This document shows positions 34,613 through 45,422 of a stretch of 64,000 bases of DNA, one piece after another. The translations under genes were made by a program, and so were the position numbers. The DNA lies in assembly GCF_010389155.1 (NCBI RefSeq), contig NC_057761.1, forward strand, positions 16,866,501 through 16,930,500. The letters run 5' to 3'. The DNA is from Erigeron canadensis. Its lineage: Eukaryota; Streptophyta; Magnoliopsida; Asterales; Asteraceae. Under the pieces are notes generated by a model, which worked only from the letters and a program-made list of their open reading frames with translations, made no database searches and had not been told where the DNA came from. How positions within the stretch are numbered: the first letter of the stretch is position 1; every line of letters begins with the position of its first letter.

Positions 34613-37600
34613 ATGTCTTTGTTTGAAGAAGGTGCCTCAATGAAGATGCAAGCTAATCAAGCTTTGCACATACCATTTGCATCAAAAATCCCAATCATCA
34701 CTGAGATTCTGAATCATCATCCATTGAACATAGCTCTCACTAATGGAGCTATAGTTCCAGAGAAGTATGTCTTCGACTTATGGGAATCTATTATGTACAC
34801 AAAGGCTGACAAGAGAAAGAAATCCGAAGACTACTTCCAGTATACCTTAGAATCAGAAGGAAAGTACTATTTATGCAAGTTTAACCTGGAACAGTTCAGA
34901 TCCATCTTGGGGTTTCCTGAACAAGAAGAATATGAAGAACTGCCATATGTTGAAGAATGTTGGCTATAGTTCAAGCCCTTGGATAGGAAGGAGAATTAGG
35001 ATCTTTGAGAGATTTCGAAAGGATGAATGTTGCTACTCTATGGCACACCATGCACATTGTCTTGAATACATGCTTGATGCCCTCACAGAAAGGGATTGAT
35101 GCTATGACAAAACATTCATTGTCATTATACTATGCAGTCACCCACAATATGGAGTGTGACTATGCAAAGATTATCTGTGAAAAGATGGCACAAGTAGTCA
35201 AAGCTAAAGACAATCAAGACAAGAAATACATCCCGTACATCAGATTCTTCACATTGCTGATTGAAGATGTTCTTGATTCTACAGATGTAATTCCCAAGTT
35301 AGATGACTCCTTCAAATGTGTCATTGCGATGTACAAGTCAAATCTAAGAGGCATAGGGAGTGATGTTGCTAAACCTTTTTCGATTCCACCATTTTTGCTC
35401 AATCTTGTACTGGCTAACAGTCCCCATCTTAGGAGTTATAGAGAGTGGATAGACACAGTTCTAAGGTCTGAAAGCCGACAGACTCCTACCCCAACTGTGC
35501 ATAGGTCGCTAAGCGAGGGTCCTAGGATATCTAAAAGAAAAAGAGGGGATAGAGGAGAGCGGACTGTTGAGCAACCAAAGAGAAAACTTAAAAGAGTATC
35601 ATTTGAAACACCTAATATTTCTTCTTCTCAAACAACACCACCACCATCACAATCAACACAATCAATTCCAACAACACCTTCTACACCACTTCCATCTATT
35701 TCTTCTCCGATTCAACCAATTCTTTCTCCACCGCAATTGTCAACTATTCTTGAACCAACATCAAACATCCCTGCTCCCATTCCTGGGAGAAGATTAAAGA
35801 TGCAAGCTTGAAGAATTAAATCTAAATCTGGTGTATTGAAAATCACTAAGAAGAAGCATAAGAAGAGACATTCTGCTTCTAGTTTACAGGGAGAAGAGTC
35901 GGGTACAGTTGCCATTGATCAATCTTTTGGTACCTCTACGGACTTTGATGATGACCATATCACAGACACCATTGCAAGTGTGATATCAGATGTTATTTCT
36001 GAGGATCAGGGCACTGGATATGCAGTTGTGCCGGAGGAACAAGGAGGGAATGAGGGAGGAGTTGAAAATACCAGAGAGGTTGAGAGGTCTGGGCTAAGAC
36101 AAGGGCGTAAAGAAAACGTTTGCCCTACAATAGTTGAAACACAAGAGTCTAGCCGGGATGACAACCCTAGGATAGAAGTTGAAAGCTCTCCACTCTTGCA
36201 TGCACAAAACTCTCCCAACCATTCTGACTCCTCACAACAAGAGTTAGTCTCACAAAGGCACGGGGAAAAACCACGCTCACCACACTCTCCTCATTTGGAG
36301 AATGAGAGTGTTGAAATAAGAGAGGACCAGCCCCACCTCTCGCCTTCATTTCATGCACATGAGTCTAGTTCTCCTAGGGATACGGACCTGCAGGCTCAGT
36401 TTTGTACTGATGTCAGAACAAGCGGAGTAGGAACTTTGTGTGACCCTCTAGGACAGCTTGGAAGTCCTGCCTTAGCTAACATCATGCCACCTCTAGCCGC
36501 AGGCAACAGTTCTCACACAAAGACTGAGAGACGGTATGAACGCCAAGATGACACTGCTGTTTCTCAGGATCAACCTGAGACTATATTAACGGGCATTCTC
36601 AGTGACCCCGGTATTGTGAGTGGTGTTACCTAACAACAAGTCCCGGACACTGATTTATCAAAGTCTAGGACACAACTTGATTCTGGTTGTGAAGCCATTG
36701 AATCCGAAACTGCTGGTGATAGTTTACCCCAAGGATCTCCAGGAAATCCTGAAACAGCTTCAGCTGGTTTAGGTCACACCACAAGTGTGCCAACAACCTC
36801 CGGGTTGGTTCCACCATCTTTACAAACACCAACACCATATCAAACAACACAAACACCCCAACAAACTTCATCTACCTCTAAACAGCAAGACAAAGACAAC
36901 ATATGCAATCATTTATTACAAATATTAAGGACTGAAGGAGATAGCATCAATATGATTGATAAGGGAGTGTTGAAGGCACTGGAGTTGAGGGATAAAGAAT
37001 CAGAGCATGCACGTCAAGTCCAAGCTTTGAAAGAGCAAGTACAAACTCAAAAGGCTAAATATGATGCCAAACTTGCTGCTTTTGAGCTACGTTTGATTGC
37101 TCTTGAGTCTTGCCGACCGGCCTCGGTTTCTACCAGACGGGATGATCCTGATTCCGATGATCACCCCGAGGGGGAGAACCAAGGAGATGGTCAAGCCAAT
37201 GTAGATAATACTTCGGCAAGAGTTAAATAAACAAATGTTGATGTAGAGATGGGGAAAGAAATGAAGGTGGGAATGAAGATGTGGTTGAGGATGATCAGAC
37301 TCAGTTGGATAGATTAGTCGTGTGTAGAGCTAGATCTGATGCAATGTGGTTAGGACTTGGTTTGAATCTTGAAGAAGTTGAGAATGCTGAATACAGGGAG
37401 GAAATAAGGAAGAGGTTGGAAGATGTGTTTGGGATGGGAGAAATAGAAGGAGAGGAGGAAAAAGAGTTTATTGATGAAGATATAGTAGATGAGGCTCTAA
37501 TAGAATTTTCTGATGGAGAGGCTGACGCAGAAGCAATTAAAATAATATAGTATTGAGTGTTCCGGAATTTGTTGAGACTCAAAGATCTACTGATGAACCA

Positions 37601-38932
37601 GTGTTTGAAGAATTCGCTGATCTTGATTATTTTACCACTGGTACTTCAGGAAGAAATTAAGCTGAAGAGTCAACAATTCCATCTGTGTCAACTCCGAAGC
37701 AATACTCTTTTAATGATTTTGAAGGGTTTGATGAGCTGAGAAAAACTCCAGAAGCAGTTTCTCAAGATTTCAAAAAGTCAACATTTAAACAAGTGTTAAG
37801 AGAAGCTATCATTTCCGAAGAAGAACCACTTCCTGACTACTTCCCTGCAGAACTAACCGAAGAACAATGGAACTTTGTGAATAGCGGGTACTTCCTCAGA
37901 GATCAAGTGAGAATGGTTGCACTTGGCATTAAGCCAAAGCAAGCTACTATCAAGTCAAGATTCTTGGAAGAAAGAGCATTTCCAATCTTCTGCGGAGCTA
38001 CTAAAGTTGTCAAAGTAGGAAGACCGGACTTTGCTGCTATGTACAAGTTTAAGGATCCAAAACAAGTTGAAGAATACAGATCTCTCCTTAAACTTGCCGA
38101 TAGCTACAATCCAAGCATACTTGAAGATAAGAGGAATTACAAGATCGTGGTTCTAATCAGAATGATCTTGATAAGAAAGACTCACATCTCTATACCTTGT
38201 TTTCATGTCAAGAGAGAAAATGGCTTGATTTATAGATTCAATGAAGCTCATTTCAAACTTCTGCCGGTTGATGACTTAATTTTCCTCTACAACCACTATG
38301 TAAATGCTATTCAAAGATATCATGAAGATCTTATTGCCTTTGATGCAATGAAGAGATACATGTCTAGCGTCATTCAACATGCATCATTGGAAGATTTTCA
38401 GATTGGGTTTGAGTTGGTTAAAAGGAAGATTAATGTTCCGTATCCAGATCAAAGTCTTTACACAGAAGATATAGAAAGGCTGAATATTGGTCTTGTTCTC
38501 GAGAAACCAACACTTGGAGTAATATTTCTTAACAGCAGGAAAAAGAAGATCTTTCTTAAAATGTGCGACCTTGCTTCTTACTCTGACGGAACCGTGGAAT
38601 TCTGTAAGAATGTGCTGTTATGCTTATCCCAAGATGAAGAGTCAGATCAAAAGAAAGCTCTACTTGATAAAGTAATCAACAAGATTGATAAGAGGTTGGG
38701 TTTCAGAGAGAGTATTAGAATGTTAAGAGAGGCAAAGAATGTTAAGAAATCCAATTACATTGAGAGAAGAAGAGGAGGATGCTGGATCAAGTATGAACCT
38801 AGTAATGTTTTGGGACCACACAACATTCCTCCTAAAGACTATGAAACAAACATGGTGGTCCCCGAAGATAAACCTGAAGGTGATAACTGGTTCTGGTATC
38901 CACATGAGAAAAGACCAAGGACGCGAGCTTAA
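34613..38932 (+). pseudogene. env-position ORF of element B (about 1,430 codons, broken)
   Basis: ATG at 34613, 25 bp after an acceptor-like TTTATTTCAG (ends 34588). N-terminal globular part 34613-35460 (ILNHHPLNIAL, VFDLWESIMY, KKYIPYIRFFTLL, SIPPFLLNLV). Then VHRSLSEG with KRKRG, an S/T/P-rich stretch, EEQGGNEGGVEN and a coiled coil (HARQVQALKEQVQTQKAKYD) before SCRPASV. The C-terminal globular part, 37685-38932, is intact for 415 codons (LEERAFPIFC, DDLIFLYNHY, DFQIGFELVKRK, GPHNIPP, PEGDNWFWYP). Homology to the A ORF runs over almost the whole length. Lesions: frameshifts near 34980, 37240 and 37550, in-frame stops at 35809, 36631 and about 37660. No known fold is recognised and no membrane segment is seen. 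Confidence 0.85.
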
Positions 38933-38984
38933 AGACTGTCGAATCTTGGTTACATTTTTGACAAATCACTACTAAGGGGGAGAT

Positions 38985-39261
38985 TGTTAGAAATATAATT
39001 TCTAGTAGTTAATTTGTATGTTTATAATATTTTGTACTTGTTTGTATTTCTCATAAGTATGGAAGGGGACTAGTGAAAGTTGTATAGGAGTATATAAAGC
39101 CCCCTCCATAGCTTTGAATTGTAACCTTAACACATTTCATGCTATCCAATCTTTCCACACACACTTACTTTTCTCTCTCGGCATTCATACACACACACAC
39201 ACACACGACCTCCATTAACACACACTAAAACACATAGTTAAGCTCAATTACATACATTACA
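38985..39261 (+). repeat. 3' LTR of element B
   Basis: Preceded by the PPT TAAGGGGGAGA (38973-38983). Starts TGTTAGAAAT, has the TATA box TATATAAAG at 39091 and a (CA)n tract near 39190, and ends CATTACA. Length and landmarks match the element A LTR. No PBS follows, so it is a 3' LTR. Confidence 0.75.
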
Positions 39262-39553
39262 AGAACATTGATTTTAAGTCTTTCCAATCATATAATTCGT
39301 TTCCCAACTGATCTAGGTCATTAGAGGATCAATCGATGTCGAAATCGTGTGTTTTGATCGATTTGGTAACCTAAAACGATTGTTATTGTGTTGCAAATCA
39401 CTTGGATGTTAAAGGTTGTTTTCATGGCATCATTAGAGTCTTAAAATGATGGATTTCCATAGTTAAAATTCGTTCATGGGGTTTTGGATCGTTTGCAATT
39501 CGTTTAGAAGGAATTGGAAGTGAGGAACAAAAGAGGTTTTCTGGTCGCACAGG

Positions 39554-39658
39554 ATATGAGACTCATACAGGGGTATGAGACTCATATACTGACGGTGTCG
39601 AATTTTTGTTTTGTTACTGTTCGTCAATATGAGAATCATAAAAGGGTATGAGACTGAT
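39554..39658. repeat. reiterated TATGAGACTCATA palindromes
   Basis: Four copies of TATGAGACTCATA-like palindromes at 39554, 39573, 39627 and 39646, the first two 19 bp apart and the last two 19 bp apart. They lie in a 400-bp stretch (39262-39662) of unknown origin between the B LTR and a gypsy LTR. Confidence 0.8.
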
Positions 39659-40175
39659 TTGCTATAACACCCCAACAAGGCGGAATCATAAAGCTTACAT
39701 AAATATCACAGCACGACTTGAAAATTATGTAGAGTGAATCTAAATGCATAAAAGGGATCAAGTAATCCATACGAACCATTCAATAATGCAAGTAACCGGA
39801 TTGCACATAAGCATAACCCCTATTCGGGAAATAACGAATCACAGATCCAAGAAGTCCAAGGCCAATTATAGCTTAATCAAGTAATCAATCATCCAATACA
39901 TCTGTGAGCTAACCTGTCACCTGAAAAGTGTACTAAAACGGGTCAACATAAAGTTGGTGAGTTCGTAGGGGTAAGTAATAGGAATCAAGTGTCGGGATAA
40001 TTAACAAACGTTACCGATACACGATGATTAGAATATCTAATCACGTTTACACAAATCAATACAAGTCAACGCTTACGTTCAATAATAGTTATAACGCCAC
40101 GACTTACATAATAAATAATGCACGATAAACCGGCATGACTTACATGATGAACAATGCGCGAATACGTTTTGGCAT

Positions 40176-40323
40176 GACTTACATATATTTCAAATGCGTC
40201 ATATCACGGGGCGACTTACATATATTTCAAATGTGTCATATCACGGGGCGACTTACATATATTTCAAATGCCTCATATCACAGGGCGGCTTACATATATT
40301 TCAAATGCGTCGCATATCAACGT
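40176..40323. repeat. 37-bp minisatellite, four copies
   Basis: A unit with the core GACTTACATATATTTCAAAT starts at 40176, 40213, 40250 and 40287, exactly 37 bp apart. It lies inside the inverted gypsy LTR; the reading frame over it is an artefact. Confidence 0.9.
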
Positions 40324-41230
40324 TACGTTTCAACTAAACATTCATAAACAATATACACGATAAACAATAACCTAAACATCAACGTTATGCCAGAAATCAT
40401 GGACTTATCGTTATGCCATTAGCATGGACTTAATCGTTATCACAATTACAAATCTATAATACGTTATGGGGGGAAATATTATCATGCAAGATCCTATGTC
40501 CCGTTCCATATCAAAACGTTTTCCATCAACCAACAACACAATGCAGATACACTTCATACGATTCTACTTTCAAGGAATCATTGATGCTTATATATAGGGT
40601 CACCCACAACCTTCCCACCACATCTACTACTCATTGAAAGTATAACCGTCTTCCATGTATGTACAACTATCCAAACCACAACCTGTATTCATAAACGAAA
40701 GCTTAATTAACCGAGCAACAAGTCAATACGTCAACCGAACAATCAATCAATCAATTAAGCAACAATCAAACAAGCACGTACACTTTTCAGCCCGAATCTC
40801 AATTGAGTACGGAGGGGTTTACGAAACTCACCTAACGCGCGCAATACAATCTCAAGATAAAAGGAAGTAGAACTGATTCTCACGAGAGTCGAAACATATA
40901 ATACACTTATCACATTAATCCTAAAGCATCCCAAAGTTAAGGTCTCCTAAATACTGACCTAATATTTCCATCAATCCCTTATTATGTCCATTTTATAAAG
41001 ATTTGATGCAACCAAAGTGGAACCGTTACGTTTTGTTTCGTAATGACTCGCCGGGACTTGACCACTGTTGCTCCCTCTAAACTTTTAGTATGATCTAATT
41101 ATGTTCTGGGATAATTGGCCTATACCATTAGAAAGTAGACTAATTTACGGTTCCGTGGCCGCTGGAATCTTCAAAAACGAACTTACGGTTTAAAAGTTAT
41201 AGACGTTTGAAAATGACTTTCCTCTAGTGT

Positions 41231-41286
41231 ATCACGACGCGATAAATTGACATCACGGCCCGATATTTTCACATCACGGCGCGATA
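41231..41286. repeat. three ATCACGRCGCGATA sites at 21-bp spacing
   Basis: Near-identical 14-mers start at 41231, 41252 and 41273, spaced 21 and 21 bp. The position in the LTR corresponds to the paired GCGCCGC motifs at 44759-44877. Confidence 0.85.
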
Positions 41287-41734
41287 TTTTCATCTGAACA
41301 CAATTTTTCTAGAACTTCAACCCCTCTATTATCGATGGTTCAACAAGGTGACTATCAAGAACACATATTCTTTGTCAAGAATTGATGATCTACACAACTC
41401 AATGACAAGGAGCTACATATATTTCTTTAGGATAAAGTTTTGTTCGAGTTACCATGAACTAAAAGTTCGCAATGAAGACATTCTCAACACTGCTCTTCAC
41501 TCTTGATTTAGTCATTTTGAATTTTCTATCATTCCTACTTAGACTTATTGATGCTTCGACAATTTTTTTATGAATCGTAAAATTCGTGTTCGTCGGCCAT
41601 GTTTAACGAACCCTTAATCACTCTCGTTAAAGTTATACTCATCTATTCCGAAGCAAGTCAATCATGAGATTTATTTTTGGAGGTTTTGGAAATCTTAAAG
41701 AGAAGTTTTATGCTAAATATCAATAGTATGAATT

Positions 41735-42075
41735 GTGAATAAGGGAGGTGTAAACCGTGGTGATGTAGTCGATAATGAAGAAATCGCGACTAGAGTTGGT
41801 AATGTTGCTTATCATTTAGAACTTACCGATGAGCTTGCAGATGTTTACTCTACTTTTCATGTGCCACATCTTAGGAGGTACCTTGTTGATAATGCTACTT
41901 GGTTGCCTTTGGAAGAAATTGAAGTCAACAATAAGTTGAATTAAGTTGAAAGACCATGGCCATAGTAAAAGAAAAGCTTAGAAGAGTTTAAATCAAAATT
42001 TTTGAAATTGTACAAGATTTAGTTGAAGTCTAGAAGAATGACCGATTGTACTTGGGAGTCCTAGAATGATGTTAT
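41735..42075 (+). pseudogene. gypsy integrase C-terminus and chromodomain relic
   Basis: The frame 41735-41944 gives the GPF-to-chromodomain linker typical of chromoviral gypsy elements (VGNVAYHLELTDELADV, FHVPHLRRYL, PLEEIEVNNKLN). After a stop, scattered frames to 42075 resemble a decayed chromodomain (DCTWES). The rest of pol is missing; a PPT and LTR follow in the expected order. Confidence 0.8.
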
Positions 42076-42142
42076 TGTATATCGCTGTTATTGAATATAG
42101 TGTGGATCACGAGGTCGTGATCCATTTCAAGTGGGGGAGAGT

Positions 42143-43240
42143 TATAACACCCCAAAATTTTTAAGATAAATAAATTAATCCCTTTTTTAGTATTTAATTT
42201 TTTAATATGGAGTTAATTTAGTTGGAACTTTAGTGGATAGCGGGTATTTTACCCACCAAAAATCATAAAGGGGCGTGGCATCCTTATGCGGTGCCAACCA
42301 TGTTTCTTCACCATTAGTCACACTTCCACTAAACATTTATCTTCATCTTTCTCTACTTGAATCTTCCATTCTTGTTTCAAATTACACCAAATTTCTATTA
42401 TAAGTGATAATCAACATCATCACTTTAGGTTGAAAAGATTGAAATTGAAAGTGTGTGTAGTGGTGTGTAGATCGATTTCAAAAGGGGAGAAGGGAGGAGA
42501 CTAGAAGTGTAATTTCAATTCTCTTCAAGTGTGTTTACCTTAATTAATCAAATCTTTCCAAATAACAATGATAATAATAATCACCATATAAGTTATTTTG
42601 TAAATTGAGAGAATTTGTGGGTGTGTATGCGTGTGGGTCAAAACACACAAAAAGGGAGAAGAAGGAAATTGTGATTTTTCCATTTTAGTTATCGACCTTC
42701 AAGGTAAGAATTCTTTTAACTTAGCTTTAAATTTAGTTCTAAGAATTAGGGTTCTTGAGATAGGAAGAATTGGGAATTTTGAAAAATGACCATTTTTGCT
42801 TTAAAATCATTTATTGTTGGTCATTTAGGGCCATGCAAGATTGTTTATGACTTAGCCAATTTTCAATTTTGTGATTTATTGATTATTGAGTTGGGTTCAT
42901 GATTTTCTTAAAGAAATGGTAGTGACTAATCATAGTGAATAATGTGAAAATTTATGGAGTAAGAAAAATGAGGGCATTGCCATATGGTGGGAAATATCAA
43001 ATGAGGTTTTGTATGATATGAACAAACTCAATAGCATTTTGAGAATTGATATGGATTAGGAATGCTAGTGAATTGTTAGTATGGCTAAATTGAGTTAGCC
43101 AAGATTGTGAATATAGTCTTATATGCATATTGTGTTGATTTGTTAGGTTGAAAGCTTTGCAATTGTTGTAGCAATCTTGATTATTGCTAGTCGCAGAGGA
43201 GGTGAGTAAATTTGCATACTCTTATATGTGCGTTGGGTCG
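42143..43240 (+). repeat. gypsy 3' LTR, interrupted
   Basis: Follows the PPT AAGTGGGGGAGAG (42129-42141) and starts TATAACACCCCAAAATTTTT. Related to the LTR at 12085 (GTTGGAACTTTAG, GGATAGYGGGTAT). It stops at GGTGAGTAAATTTGC..GGGTCG, where another element begins at 43241. Confidence 0.75.
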
Positions 43241-45150
43241 TGTAACACCCCGAGCTAGGGCTCGAAATATTAAGGAAATCATATAGCACAAGGAGGGATT
43301 ATCGTAGACAACTAAATGAAATTAAAGGATCTGGTGAATCCACGACAAGTTAAATATTTATACAAATGCACCAGGAGCAAACGACCATCAAAGTTACAAA
43401 AGAATATTCTAGATATGGCTATCGATCCTAAGCATTAGGCAAAAGTGGGCAAATGAATCCTTGATCCACGTAAGTCCATGCCCGATTCAAAAGCTATCCA
43501 TCAATCATGCATCACGTCCTTGATTCACCTAATTTCCTGAAAAGTGTACTAACAAGTCAACACGAGGTTGGTGAGTTCGTAGTGGTGGTCCAAGAGGAAC
43601 CACCGACAATAAATACAATCACATAAATAAAGACAATCACCGCATACTAGTAGTCTTACATGCCATCCAACCAATGCATCACGATATAATAAAACGTGTG
43701 AGAATAAACCAATGCAAAGTCAATGTCATGATGCGGATGTTATGCATGCCAAAGCCAAAATGCATATGATATGTATGGCCATCATGCCATCTATGCAACA
43801 ATACTCGCATGTCATCACCATGACCAATGTGGCATCTCAAAATCGTCAGCGTACATACGTCTATATACCCGGATGACTCAACACCAGTGTATATGTCTAT
43901 AGCTGGATATACTCATTTATCTCATCAAACAACCATATCATTCCAAATGCGTAACCATCACAATGCAAGTCCAACAACCATCAAACCCACAATAAGATCA
44001 AACTATACATACATTCACTTAAGAAGGCTTGCTTTCAAAGAGTCCTTGATGTTTGTATACAGGGTCACCCGCAGCCTTCCCACCACATCTCAAACCCTTT
44101 GAAAGAGAAGTCGACTTCCATGTATATACGTCTATCCTAATATGCATTCCTCAATACCACCAATCACACGATAAATCAATTTATCCATCAATCGACATTC
44201 AATCAACAAGCAACTAATTAAACAAATAACATGCAACGTACACTTTTCAGCCCGAATCTCAATAGAATAGAGAGATACGAACTCACCTTGATTGGCTAAG
44301 AAGAGTTTATTTAGGGTTATAAACAATCTAAAGTAGTCTCGCGTTCACTTCACGTCCACCACCAATAATTATAATATCACATACGTTTATTAGCACAGCT
44401 CATTTACGCCTTAACTCATAACGAGCACAAACCCTAGTTAGGTTACCACGAATGGTTACTACTCTAAGCAACTCTCGGAACTTGATAAAGTTGTTAACAC
44501 GCCTATGTGATGTCTAAATCAAGTTTAAGTCAGGCCACAAGGTACCAATGTGTTAACGACTTTCCCGAGTAAGGACTTAGACACAAAAGACTTGAACTTT
44601 TTTGAAATGGGGGAGGTTTCATCCCAAATGAGGGTTACTACAAGAAACTAGACTCTTATACAAATCCAACGATAGGTCACACGTCTTGATTGGACTTACG
44701 GTTTGAAAGATATAAGCGTTTAAAAATGACATTCGAAAACGGTCGGGCAGCAATCCATCACTGCGCCGCAGTGAGGCCTGGCATACCTCACTGCGCCGCA
44801 GTGAGGCTGGAACATATTTACCATAGAATAGACACTGCGCCACAGTGAGGCATGGCCTCCCTCACTGTGCCGCAGTTCCCTTTTTTCTACAGCAAACCAT
44901 TTGTCTTCTCCAACACAAACACGACCCAAAACCCACTTTTGACCTCCAATTCGATTCCAAGACTCCTCCAACTCAGTTTTTATCAAACAAATACATACAT
45001 AAACCATTTTTAAGCTTAACCCACTTTACCAATCCATATCATAACTCAAATCAACCTTACTATGGGCGATTTTTTCTTCTTTCAATTCCCTGCTCGATCA
45101 ACATACTTTCTAATCTCCTGATTTATGATCATTCGTGATTATAATTAGGT
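43241..45150 (-). mobile_element. second inverted gypsy LTR piece
   Basis: Begins TGTAACACCCCGAG, inserted in the LTR above; homologous to 39663-41700 over most of its length. The right end merges into DNA preceding the LINE (about 45150) and no matching terminus or target duplication is found. Confidence 0.6.
44759..44877. repeat. paired CACTGCGCCGCAGTG near-palindromes at 30-bp spacing
   Basis: Four sites start at 44759, 44789, 44833 and 44863, two pairs each exactly 30 bp apart. The first two are identical 15-mers, symmetric except for the central base; the others have one or two changes. Confidence 0.9.
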
Positions 45151-45422
45151 GTCTAGTATGTTTTTTTCGATTAGGTCTTATTTTGTTCGCCATCTTTTCA
45201 ATCTTTCTTACGACTCTTGTTGATTAATTGGGTTCTGATCGCGGCTAATTGTTTAGTTCAGCTAGATCACCTGAATTCTCTTAATCGATTTAGACTTTGT
45301 GAGTTGTGATTAACGGGTTTTACAAGGTGCTAGGGTTTTTTATTTGTTTGTTCCGTATTTTAATTGGTGTTTTCTAGGGTTTTTGATAATTAGGGCTTGT
45401 GATTCTCATGTTTAATTAAGTT

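Larger units (their letters stand above)
33831..39261 (+). mobile_element. element B: pol-less relative of element A, 5' part missing
   Basis: Leader-like DNA with hairpins (33831-34180) and a 104-bp duplication, then an env-position ORF homologous to that of A, PPT (38973-38983) and an LTR of 277 bp with the same ends as the A LTR. No gag, pol, PBS or 5' LTR is found, so only the 3' half remains or an internal deletion occurred. The left border is uncertain. Confidence 0.7.
39663..41700 (-). mobile_element. gypsy LTR piece, inverted
   Basis: Starts TATAACACCCC at the left, which is the complement of a GGGGTGTTATA end. It shares many phrases with 43241-45150 (CCTGAAAAGTGTACTAA, GTTGGTGAGTTCGTAG, GGGTCACCC.CA.CCTTCCCACCAC, CACTTTTCAGCCCGAATCTC, CTTACGGTTT). 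Direction is inferred by comparison with the plus-oriented LTR pieces at 12085 and 42143. The right end is lost near 41700. Confidence 0.6.

Noticed and set aside
38985..39261. Reading this LTR as the 5' LTR of a further element to its right
   Set aside because: It follows a PPT and there is no iMet-type primer-binding site after it.
40135..40347. Small ORF with repeated YIYFKC words as a repeat protein
   Set aside because: It is a by-product of a 37-bp minisatellite in an LTR.
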